Of a DNA stretch of 12,816 nt, positions 5,042-12,182 are shown piece by piece. Positions within the stretch are counted from its first letter, which is position 1. Each line of letters begins with the position of its first letter. Made by a program: the position numbers and the translations under genes. The notes under the pieces are model-generated. The model was not told where the DNA came from, ran no database searches, and was given only the letters and a program-made list of their open reading frames with translations. The stretch is from Bacteroidales bacterium (GTDB lineage: Bacteria; Bacteroidota; Bacteroidia; Bacteroidales; P3). Where the stretch lies: positions 1-12,816 of the forward strand of contig JAITVC010000172.1 in the NCBI GenBank assembly GCA_031286005.1, read 5' to 3'.

Positions 5042-7732
5042 TTAGTTTTTAATTATCTTCGTCATGCGGTTGCCGATGCGGAGGATGTAGTGGCCGGTTC
5101 GGAAGGTGGCCATATCTATTGTGAATTCTGTGGCGCCGGTTGGAATACGACCGAGATACACCCGTTTGCCCGTCATGTCGTAGAGTTCCACGAGATGGTT
5201 GTAACCGTCGAAATTGTTCAATATCCTGATATACAGCTTGGCCACAACGGGATTGGGAAACACCTTAATGTCTGTGTCAGACATTGGTTGCAGCACGATA
5301 TTAGGATTCTCACATTCCGCCAACACTTGGTTGAGCCAAGCGAGGCTATCTTGCAGCAGTTGCACTTGCTCTTCATCACCACAATCGGCCAAAAGCCCTT
5401 GCAAAGTTGCAATATGGGCATTCAAGTCGGCTACGTCGATTTTCAAGCCATCAATAATATCATACAGTTCGCCATTGTCGCCTTCTTCGCAAAGGGCAAG
5501 CCAATAGTGCAGGTCAGCAATCTCGGCGTTCAGTTCTGTGGTATCCGCTTTCAGCGCATCATTGGCTTTCATAAACATTTCCATTTCTGCATTAAGGCGA
5601 ACGGTATCGGCTTTCAATACCTCTTTAGATTCGGTAAGTAGGCCCACCTCATCGTTCAAATTGGCCGTATCAATTTTCAATGCCTCGTTAGCTTCGATAA
5701 GCGTTGCCACTTCTGCATTGAGACGAACGGTATCGGCTTCCAATCCCTTTTTAGATTTGGTAAGTGTGGCCGCCTCATTATTAAGTTCTGCGATATGAGC
5801 ATTCAACGTTGCAGTGTCGTTTTTAAGGTCATTAATCATATCCAACAGAGTGCCGTTGTCGCCGCTGTTTTCCTCGCAAAGGGTAAGCTGGCCAAACAGG
5901 CGCAGAGTGTCGGCAATCAACACCACTTTGTCGTCTTGCAGGTCGGTAATTTTGGCCTTCAAGTCTGTTGTGTCTGTTTTGAGTGCATCGTTAGTTTCGG
6001 TAAGTGTTGACACCTCTTTGTTCAATGCTGCCGTGTCTATTTTAAGCGCATCGTTGTTTGTTGTAAGTGTGCTTATCTCGCTATTGAGCTCCGTATTATC
6101 TTGTTCCAATATGGAATTTTCGTCTTGTAGGGTTTGTTTATCAGCCGTGAGTTGGTGCACTTCGCCGTTCAAACGTATGGTATCCGTTTTAAGATTGTTG
6201 ATAATATCCAACAGCATACTGTTATCTCTATTGCTTTCTTTGCAAATGGCAAGCTGTTCGAGCAAGCAGGCTGTGTCGGCAATCAAAGCCGTTTTGTCGT
6301 TTTGCAGGTCGGCAATAGTATGGTTTAGTTCTGCCGTGTCTACTTTGAGTGCGTTATTGGCTATTATCAGCGTGTTTGCTTGATTGGACAGGCGCAGAGT
6401 GTCGATAACTAATGCCATTTTACTATCTTTCAAAATCTCTATCGTACGATTCTGTTCGGCGGTATCTATTTTCAGTTTAGCGTTCGCATCGGCAAGGGTT
6501 TTTATTTCGCTGTTCAGCCGTATGGTGTCTGTGGTCAAATTAAGGTTGGCGGTGTTCAGTTTTGCGATACTGTCAAACATACATTCTTCCGTATTGAACA
6601 CTGTTATAGAGCCAAAAAGATTCCATACTTCGACAGCTTGGTAGCTTTGCTTAGCGCAGATCGGCACGGACAGGTTGATATTGGCCAATGCTGTCGGCGA
6701 AAAAACGTTTGCATTTATAAGTTGAGGCACTTTGTTACGGTTTACCACCGTTGTTAAGTTCTCACAATCCACAAAAGCCCTTCCGCTTAGACTTGTTAGA
6801 CTATCGTTGATAATGATTTTAAGAATTTCGTTGTTATACGGTTTCCAAGGCACATCATCAACCGTCCATTCCATCATTTTTCCGTGTCCGCTGATGATTA
6901 GCGTCCCTTCGTCGTCAATCGTTGCCGCAATAGAGCCGTCTTGAGCTTCGCTGCAATCCCAATAGGCCGTCCATTTTGCATAAAGGGATAGATTTTTGGT
7001 TACCGGCGTAGAGAAATTAAATCGTTCTGTAAACAGGCTGTCTTTGTACCATCCATCAAAAACATGGTTGGCTTTCTCAGGTCTGTCAGGCTCTGCAATC
7101 GTATTGTTTGGACAGATGTTTTGAGTGATTGTTTCCGAATCATTGTTAAAACTTACCGTAAATGTGCCAAATGGCAGAATGGTTTCATTGCTTGCTGCGT
7201 TATAATTCTCCCATCCGGTGGATCCACAAGGATAATACAGCGTTACGGCCGGAATACCGAGAAACGTATTCGTTCCAAAAGTCGGCATATTACCGAGAAA
7301 TTTCACTTCGCGCAAACCAAAACATTCTCTAAATACCGAAATTGAAAAGGACACAACCCTATCCGGAATTTCTATGGTTTCCAAGAGAATGCAATCTTCA
7401 AACGCCCACTGTCCGATAGTGGTTACCGTGCTTGCAATGTGGGCTTCTTTTAGGTTACATTTGTAAAAGGCATTATCTCCGATATGGGTTACACCGTCTT
7501 CAATAATCACAGCCGTAATTTCCGAACGGGACTGATGCCATGGCGAATAAGACATGTTATTCTTCATGGGGCCGATTCCCCTAATGGTTAATGTTCCGTT
7601 TTGTAGAGTGGCGACAACTCTACTTGTTTGGTCTGTTTTTCCATCATTTCCGCAGCCCCAAACGGTTTGTGCAGACGAGGAAACCGCTGCAAAAAGCAGC
7701 ATAAAGGTTAAGCATAACGATTGTTTTTTCAT
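5042..7732 (-). CDS. secreted BspA-like / coiled-coil protein with T9SS sorting domain
   Basis: This 896-residue protein has a modular layout. Residues 1-22 are a signal peptide. Residues 23-180 form a BspA-type domain with leucine-rich repeats (VTHIGDNAFYKCNLKEAHI and following). Residues about 190-256 are an InlB B-repeat/Listeria-Bacteroides repeat (VFDGWYKD ... LYAKWT). Residues 257-380 repeat the BspA pattern (GTLIISGHGKMMEW, SLSGRAFVDCENLTTV). Residues about 385-805 are a long coiled coil made of 21-residue units of the type LKxDTxxLNxEIxxLTxxNxA. Residues about 815-896 are a T9SS type A sorting domain (VFPNPV, LYDMTGKRVY, YILRIGN). It is expected at the cell surface or outside; adhesion or structural roles are plausible but unproven. 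Start 7732 gives the signal peptide and is preceded by a promoter at 7786-7816. The leader contains AAACCAAAA. Coil cysteines recur at 497, 619 and 748 in a larger repeat. Confidence 0.88.
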   Translation of the reverse strand: MKKQSLCLTFMLLFAAVSSSAQTVWGCGNDGKTDQTSRVVATLQNGTLTIRGIGPMKNNMSYSPWHQSRSEITAVIIEDGVTHIGDNAFYKCNLKEAHIASTVTTIGQWAFEDCILLETIEIPDRVVSFSISVFRECFGLREVKFLGNMPTFGTNTFLGIPAVTLYYPCGSTGWENYNAASNETILPFGTFTVSFNNDSETITQNICPNNTIAEPDRPEKANHVFDGWYKDSLFTERFNFSTPVTKNLSLYAKWTAYWDCSEAQDGSIAATIDDEGTLIISGHGKMMEWTVDDVPWKPYNNEILKIIINDSLTSLSGRAFVDCENLTTVVNRNKVPQLINANVFSPTALANINLSVPICAKQSYQAVEVWNLFGSITVFNTEECMFDSIAKLNTANLNLTTDTIRLNSEIKTLADANAKLKIDTAEQNRTIEILKDSKMALVIDTLRLSNQANTLIIANNALKVDTAELNHTIADLQNDKTALIADTACLLEQLAICKESNRDNSMLLDIINNLKTDTIRLNGEVHQLTADKQTLQDENSILEQDNTELNSEISTLTTNNDALKIDTAALNKEVSTLTETNDALKTDTTDLKAKITDLQDDKVVLIADTLRLFGQLTLCEENSGDNGTLLDMINDLKNDTATLNAHIAELNNEAATLTKSKKGLEADTVRLNAEVATLIEANEALKIDTANLNDEVGLLTESKEVLKADTVRLNAEMEMFMKANDALKADTTELNAEIADLHYWLALCEEGDNGELYDIIDGLKIDVADLNAHIATLQGLLADCGDEEQVQLLQDSLAWLNQVLAECENPNIVLQPMSDTDIKVFPNPVVAKLYIRILNNFDGYNHLVELYDMTGKRVYLGRIPTGATEFTIDMATFRTGHYILRIGNRMTKIIKN
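5318..6580 (-). repeat. coding repeat region: 21-residue units within ~122-129-residue superrepeats
   Basis: At protein level the coil is built from 21-residue (three-heptad) units. A marker segment occurs three times, as CKESNRDNSMLLDIINNLK, CEENSGDNGTLLDMINDLK and CEEGDNGELYDIIDGLK, with the cysteines 122 and 129 residues apart. At DNA level 5581-5645 and 5707-5771 are nearly identical direct repeats 126 bp apart (two 21-residue units), pointing to recent in-frame duplication. Confidence 0.85.
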
Positions 7733-7785
7733 TGTTGTTTTGGTTTAGTGATTTATTAAATGGATTTATTGTTCTAAATTTTTTG

Positions 7786-7816
7786 CAAAGGTAAAAACAT
7801 ATTTTCTATAAACCAA
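7786..7816 (-). promoter_or_regulatory. promoter of the BspA/coiled-coil gene
   Basis: On the minus strand a TTG at 7816-7814 is followed after 20 bp by TACCTTTG at 7793-7786, matching the Bacteroidetes -33/-7 arrangement (TTTG or TTG, 19-21 bp, TAnnTTTG). The box lies 53 bp before the ATG, giving a leader of about 45-50 nt. The decamer array starts 14 bp upstream of the -33 element. Confidence 0.7.
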
Positions 7817-7830
7817 CATATCTTAATGAA

Positions 7831-7880
7831 TTTTAACAGTTTTTAACAATTATTAACAGTTTTTAACACATTTTAACAAT
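7831..7880. repeat. five tandem 10-bp repeats, consensus TTTTAACAnT
   Basis: Five uninterrupted decamers are present: TTTTAACAGT, TTTTAACAAT, TATTAACAGT, TTTTAACACA, TTTTAACAAT. The exact 10-bp period puts the T-tracts nearly in helical phase, which can bend DNA or align protein-binding sites. It sits directly upstream of the coiled-coil gene promoter and about 140 bp upstream of the miaB box. Similar decamers occur at 433-482. Confidence 0.85.
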
Positions 7881-7973
7881 TCGGCGGTAAAAGAAAACAG
7901 CACTTTTCAGCTTCGTTTCTCCTTCGGTGATCCTTCGTTGCAAATTTTGCTCATGATGAGAGGCGTTTTTGAG

Positions 7974-7990
7974 ACTGACAAATTGTCAGT
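7974..7990. promoter_or_regulatory. 17-bp palindrome, possible operator upstream of miaB
   Basis: ACTGACAA and TTGTCAGT form perfect 8-bp arms around a single central A. It lies 31 bp before the miaB -7 box and adjoins the T-rich stretch where a -33 element would be expected. A dimeric regulator could bind; the TTTT that follows would also permit a small terminator hairpin, though no gene ends nearby on that strand. Confidence 0.45.
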
Positions 7991-8021
7991 TTTTGGGGTG
8001 GCAATTGTTAATTATAATTCG

Positions 8022-8029
8022 TATCTTTG
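8022..8029 (+). promoter_or_regulatory. -7 promoter box of miaB
   Basis: TATCTTTG matches TAnnTTTG and ends four bases before the chosen miaB ATG. Transcription would begin at or within a few bases of the start codon, giving a leaderless or nearly leaderless message. A -33 TTG at the ideal distance is not obvious. Confidence 0.65.
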
Positions 8030-8033
8030 CAAA

Positions 8034-9347
8034 ATGAATCAAACTTTTTTTATAGAAACCTATGGCTGTCAGATGAATTTTGCCGACAGCGAAATTGTGC
8101 ATTCGGTGTTGGCTGAGAGTGGCTATACTCCTGTTGATAATTATAAAAAGGCCGACCTTATTTTGATGAATACCTGTTCCATTCGGGATCATGCCGAACA
8201 GCGTGTACTCAACCGTTTGCAGGAATTTAGTTCGGCCAAAAAGAAAAAACCGCATGTCAAAATCGGCATATTGGGCTGTATGGCCGAGCGTTTGAAAGAA
8301 GAACTAATGACGTTGCAGCAGTCTGTGGATTTAATTGTTGGGCCGGATGCCTACCGCGATTTGCCCAACTTGCTAAATACGGTTGAAAGCGGCCAAAAGG
8401 CAGCCAATGTTCTGCTTTCGGAAGAAGAGACTTACGCCGAGATTGAACCTGTTCGTGTGGGCGATAACCAAATTTCGGCATTTATTGCCATTATGCGCGG
8501 GTGCGAAAATTATTGCGCTTATTGCGTAGTACCTTATACACGAGGAAAAGAACGCAGCCGAGATACGGATACCATCGTGAATGAAGCCAAAAAATTGTTT
8601 GAACAAGGCTATCGTGAAGTTACGCTGTTGGGACAAAACGTCAATTCATACCATTTTCAGGATGTGAATTTCGCACAACTTTTGGCACATGTTGCAGAAG
8701 TCAATCCTCTACTTCGTGTGCGTTTTGCCACATCACATCCCAAAGATTTGAGTGATGAACTGCTGCAAACCATGAGCCGTTATCCGAATATTTGCAAAGC
8801 AATCCACCTGCCCATTCAATCGGGCAGCAATGCAATGCTAAAAAAAATGAAACGTAAATACGACACAGCATGGTATCTGGACAGAATTTCGGCCATCCGT
8901 CGTTATTTGTCCGATTGCAGTCTTTCAACGGATATTATCGCAGGATTTTGCGGAGAGACAGAAGAAGACCATCAAGAAACTATTAAACTGATGAACGACG
9001 TAGGTTATGCCACTGCTTTCATGTTTAAATATTCCGAACGACCGGACACGTTTGCGGCAAAAAATTATGAGGATGATGTTCCGGAAGATGTCAAATCACG
9101 CCGCTTGGCCGAAATCATTGCAAACCAACAAGAGCTATCACATATCAGTAATAAAGCCGAGGTTGGCAAAACCTTTGAAGTTTTGGTAGAAGGCATCTCT
9201 AAAAAATCCAAAACCCAATATTTCGGGCGCAACTCGCAGAACAAAGTTGTGGTTTTTAATCACACGGATGAAAAAATAGGCGATTATGTGAATGTGCAAG
9301 TCACCGGGTGCAGTGCCATTACATTGATGGGTAACGTGGTCAAATAA
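8034..9347 (+). CDS. miaB: tRNA-2-methylthio-N6-dimethylallyladenosine synthase
   Basis: MiaB is a radical-SAM enzyme that adds the methylthio group at C2 of i6A37 in tRNAs reading U-starting codons. The 437-residue protein has the full order of domains. The N-terminal UPF0004 domain has Cys12 (ETYGCQMN), Cys48 (NTCSIR) and Cys82 (LGCMAER) for the auxiliary cluster. The radical-SAM core has CENYCAYC (Cys157, 161, 164) followed by VVPYTRGKERSR. A TRAM domain lies at about 375-437 (VLVEGISKKSKTQYFGRN). All six cluster ligands are present. The cysteine pattern with GCQMN and the TRAM domain favours MiaB over MtaB or RimO. The frame is open back to an ATG at 7938, but 8034 matches the family N-terminus; the longer form would be translated across the promoter box. 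Confidence 0.96.
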   Translation: MNQTFFIETYGCQMNFADSEIVHSVLAESGYTPVDNYKKADLILMNTCSIRDHAEQRVLNRLQEFSSAKKKKPHVKIGILGCMAERLKEELMTLQQSVDLIVGPDAYRDLPNLLNTVESGQKAANVLLSEEETYAEIEPVRVGDNQISAFIAIMRGCENYCAYCVVPYTRGKERSRDTDTIVNEAKKLFEQGYREVTLLGQNVNSYHFQDVNFAQLLAHVAEVNPLLRVRFATSHPKDLSDELLQTMSRYPNICKAIHLPIQSGSNAMLKKMKRKYDTAWYLDRISAIRRYLSDCSLSTDIIAGFCGETEEDHQETIKLMNDVGYATAFMFKYSERPDTFAAKNYEDDVPEDVKSRRLAEIIANQQELSHISNKAEVGKTFEVLVEGISKKSKTQYFGRNSQNKVVVFNHTDEKIGDYVNVQVTGCSAITLMGNVVK

Positions 9348-9367
9348 TACAATTCATATTTTTTTTG

Positions 9368-9375
9368 TATCTTTG
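9368..9375 (+). promoter_or_regulatory. -7 promoter box of engB
   Basis: TATCTTTG matches TAnnTTTG, 13 bp before the engB ATG and 20 bp after the miaB stop. It gives engB and the downstream kinase a promoter separate from miaB, with a leader of only about 6-10 nt. No clear -33 element is visible. Confidence 0.6.
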
Positions 9376-9388
9376 TAAAAATTCAATC

Positions 9389-9982
9389 ATGAAAATTACC
9401 TCAGCCACATTCCTTATCAGTAATACCGATTACAAAAAATGTCCAAACGATAAAGTACCAGACTTTGCATTTATCGGGCGTTCCAATGTTGGGAAATCGT
9501 CACTGATCAATATGATTTGCAACAATAAAGGTTTAGCAAAGACTTCGGCAAAACCGGGAAAAACACAACTTATCAATCATTTCTCGATTAACCAAAATCA
9601 ATGGTATTTGGTCGATTTGCCGGGTTATGGCTATGCTCGAACGGCCAAATCCAACCGTGAAAAATGGGAGGGCATGATTGTGAATTATCTAACGAAACGG
9701 GAACAGTTATATTGCGTTTTTGTGTTGATTGATTCTCGTTTAGAGCCACAAAAAATTGATTTGGAATTCATCGATTGGCTTGGCGAACATGGGCTTCCGT
9801 TCGTTTTGGTATTTACCAAAACGGATAAGATTTCAGCTGTTCAAACGGATAAAAATATTGCTGCATTCAAACGAGAAATGTCGAAAACGTGGGATGAAAT
9901 CCCACCGATTTTCAAAACATCTTCCGTTCAAAATATAGGTCAAAAAGAGATTTTAGCGTTTATTAAACAAACGTTGTCATGA
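9389..9982 (+). CDS. engB: ribosome biogenesis GTP-binding protein EngB/YsxC/YihA
   Basis: EngB is a small TRAFAC-class GTPase that assists assembly of the large ribosomal subunit. The 197 residues are the normal length and carry all GTPase motifs in order: G1 GRSNVGKS (30-37), the G2 region with KPGKTQ (55-60), G3 DLPGYG (76-81), G4 TKTD (143-146) and G5 TSS (177-179). The GYGYA sequence after G3 is characteristic of EngB. Start ATG 9389 is chosen over an upstream TTG at 9365, which overlaps the promoter box. The stop overlaps the ATG of the histidine kinase gene by four bases (ATGA), so the two genes form a transcriptional unit and probably share coupled translation. Confidence 0.95.
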   Translation: MKITSATFLISNTDYKKCPNDKVPDFAFIGRSNVGKSSLINMICNNKGLAKTSAKPGKTQLINHFSINQNQWYLVDLPGYGYARTAKSNREKWEGMIVNYLTKREQLYCVFVLIDSRLEPQKIDLEFIDWLGEHGLPFVLVFTKTDKISAVQTDKNIAAFKREMSKTWDEIPPIFKTSSVQNIGQKEILAFIKQTLS

Positions 9983-12132
9983 TAGCAAAGCCGAAAAATC
10001 AAAGTCAACCGAATTTACTGCGATGGCTGTTCATGCTGCTCATTGCATCAGCTGTTGTGGCTGTGTTTTACAACTGGATTCGAGTTCAATACGAACACCG
10101 CAACCGGTTGGAATTTGCGGAAATCTTGCTGAAAGATAATGACACCGAAGCCTTACAGTTATTTGAGATATGGCGTGATGTTATACTATCGGATTCGGCA
10201 ATTTTCAGTGATCAAACTACGGAAGTAAAAAAAACCGAATACCTGCAATATGCTGTTGATTCTATATTTTCGGATAATTATAATGTGTCTTTGATCGTGT
10301 GTGATAATGATGATTCATTGTTGCTGGAAGATGATGTTACGATTGTGAGTTGCGGCGCTTTTTTTAAAGGAAAAATTCTGCAACAAGGCCGTGCAACAAC
10401 CCATCCTAATTTGTTTGAAGTTCATCGAACACCTTTTGATTTCAACTATTTGGGCTTTGTTAAAATATCCGAAAAACAAACCGCTTATGTCGAATTTGTA
10501 GCTAAAGAAAGAGTGGATTGGTTTCAAAATACCCTTTCGGAAAAAGGCTACAGTGTGGCATTTTACGACCATTCCGAATTGGTTAAACAAATTGGAGCTT
10601 TTTATTTCCCGTTAAAATTCTTTGTGCCGGAATACAAACCGTACACATTTACAGATTATGAAAGTTCCGAACATTTGCTTGTATCAACGAACGATTTGGG
10701 AGATGAGACTGTATTTGTTATCAGCCGACGTATCCCGAATATTCAAACCCGACTTTCTACATTCTCGTTCGTATTCCTTTTAAGTTTTTTTATTGGATTA
10801 GCTTATTTATTCACACGTCACCGCAGTTTTCTTTTCACGAGTTTTGCACAACGGTTGCAATTGACTATTTTAAGTATTGTGTTCGCTACATTTGCTGGGA
10901 TTGGTATAACTTCCGTGATTTATGTGCAGCGTTTAAATGCTCAAAAGAATCAAAAAGTGCTCCGAGAAAAAACATACTCCCTGTTATTACTGATGGAACT
11001 TCGCTTCGGCGATCAAACACCTGCGGAAATTTTGAAAGACCCTGACTTGTTGCAACGCAAGTTAACCGAATTTTCGAGCGTGTTTTTTACCGATATTTTT
11101 TTCTATGATGCCCTTGGACAACTTATTGCGAAATCCTCATTGGATGAGGTTTTAAAACGTCCATCCAGAGATACCATGGATGCACAAGCCTTTTATCAAT
11201 TGAATTTGCAACACAAGAATTTTTATATCCAAAAAGAAACGTTGAATGATTTATCGTTTTACAGTTCGTATGTGCCGTTCAGAAATAATCAAAACGAATT
11301 AGCAGGCTATTTGAACATTCCGCATTTTGCCAAACAAACGGAATTGCGGCAAGAAATCTCGGCGTTTGTCAGAGCCTATATCAATTTGTTTGTTGGGCTG
11401 ATTATTGTGGCATTTACTTTGGTATTCCTCATCATGAAGCGACTCACGAAACCATTAGTAGATTCCGAACGTCAGATGGCATGGACAGAGATGGCCAAAC
11501 AAATCGCGCATGAAATCAAGAATCCGTTAACGCCCATGAAACTGAACGTTCAGCAGATTCAAAAAGCGCATAACGATCAAAAAGAAGATTTTGACGAACG
11601 GCTGAAACGCTTCTCAACCGTGATGATAGAACAAATTGATACCCTTTCGTCGATTGCCTCTGAGTTTGCTAATTTTGCGAAGCAAACTAATGGCGAACGT
11701 GTTGAAGTAGATGTCAAAACGTGTTTGGAAAAAGCCGTTCTGTTGATGAACACGGATCACATCATTCATTTTGAGATTGATGAACCGATTGAAAACACCA
11801 GTATTTTAGCCGATGAAAAACAATTGTATCAAGCCTTCATCAATGTCTTGAAAAATGCCCGACAGGCTGTGAACGATGTGGAATATCCGCACATCCGTGT
11901 TTCGCTATCAACATCAAAAAACCATGTTACCGCAACCATCCAAGATAATGGGAAAGGCATTTCTCCCGATGTCCGATCGCATATTTTCGAGCCGAACTTT
12001 ACCACCAAAACATCGGGAATGGGCTTGGGTTTAGCAATTACAAAGAACATCATCGAACGGTTTGGCGGCACTATTTCGTTTGAAAGTAATGAGAATGGCA
12101 CTGCGTTTTTTGTACAGTTGCCACGAGCATAA
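9979..12132 (+). CDS. membrane sensor histidine kinase, NtrY-like, without a recognisable HAMP domain
   Basis: The 717-residue protein is a two-component sensor kinase. Four hydrophobic segments are visible, at about 13-33, 261-279, 294-316 and 466-487. They bound a large first extracytoplasmic region (34-260) and a second (317-465). The kinase core follows: phospho-acceptor His511 in AKQIAHEIKNPLTPMKL, N-box Asn626 in FINVLKNARQAV, G1 DNGKG (656-660), F-box FEPNFTTK (670-677) and G2 GMGLGLAI. All catalytic motifs are intact. The short linker RLTKPLVDSERQMAWTEM leaves only about 23 residues between the last membrane segment and His511, too few for a full HAMP domain. The AHEIKNPLTPMK motif is typical of NtrY-type kinases. 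No response regulator lies in the window, so its partner is unknown. The ATG overlaps the engB stop. The ligand sensed cannot be inferred. Confidence 0.92.
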   Translation: MIAKPKNQSQPNLLRWLFMLLIASAVVAVFYNWIRVQYEHRNRLEFAEILLKDNDTEALQLFEIWRDVILSDSAIFSDQTTEVKKTEYLQYAVDSIFSDNYNVSLIVCDNDDSLLLEDDVTIVSCGAFFKGKILQQGRATTHPNLFEVHRTPFDFNYLGFVKISEKQTAYVEFVAKERVDWFQNTLSEKGYSVAFYDHSELVKQIGAFYFPLKFFVPEYKPYTFTDYESSEHLLVSTNDLGDETVFVISRRIPNIQTRLSTFSFVFLLSFFIGLAYLFTRHRSFLFTSFAQRLQLTILSIVFATFAGIGITSVIYVQRLNAQKNQKVLREKTYSLLLLMELRFGDQTPAEILKDPDLLQRKLTEFSSVFFTDIFFYDALGQLIAKSSLDEVLKRPSRDTMDAQAFYQLNLQHKNFYIQKETLNDLSFYSSYVPFRNNQNELAGYLNIPHFAKQTELRQEISAFVRAYINLFVGLIIVAFTLVFLIMKRLTKPLVDSERQMAWTEMAKQIAHEIKNPLTPMKLNVQQIQKAHNDQKEDFDERLKRFSTVMIEQIDTLSSIASEFANFAKQTNGERVEVDVKTCLEKAVLLMNTDHIIHFEIDEPIENTSILADEKQLYQAFINVLKNARQAVNDVEYPHIRVSLSTSKNHVTATIQDNGKGISPDVRSHIFEPNFTTKTSGMGLGLAITKNIIERFGGTISFESNENGTAFFVQLPRA

Positions 12133-12159
12133 AAAAAGGGCAGACACATAGGTCCGCCC
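12131..12159 (-). terminator. intrinsic terminator of glyA
   Basis: On the minus strand GGGCGGAC and GTCTGCCC pair (eight pairs, one G-U) around a six-base loop and are followed by seven T. It begins 24 bp after the glyA stop. On the plus strand the same arms contain an A-C mismatch and no T run follows, so it should act only on glyA. Its T run overlaps the last bases of the kinase stop codon. Confidence 0.85.
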
Positions 12160-12182
12160 CAACAAGTTTACTGATTTATTCG

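Larger units (their letters stand above)
7733..8033. other. divergent regulatory region between the coiled-coil gene and miaB
   Basis: This 301-bp gap holds the leader and promoter of the minus-strand gene (7786-7816), a decamer array (7831-7880), a 17-bp palindrome (7974-7990) and the miaB -7 box (8022-8029). The part at 7881-7973 is less AT-rich, contains two TCCTTCG copies, and shows no gene or clear signal. Confidence 0.7.

Noticed and set aside
4979..5641. Plus-strand ORF of 220 residues starting in the heptamer element
   Set aside because: It lies antisense to the 3' part of the coiled-coil gene, has no family resemblance, and its start is within repeat DNA.
5814..6383. Long plus-strand ORF (189 residues, Ser/Val/Leu-rich) opposite the coiled-coil gene
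   Set aside because: It is the antisense shadow of a low-complexity repeat region; its composition follows from the coil codons, and several similar frames run along the same stretch.
7938..8033. N-terminal extension of MiaB from the ATG at 7938
   Set aside because: The extra residues do not resemble MiaB, the stretch contains a palindrome and the TATCTTTG promoter box, and the family N-terminus starts at 8034.
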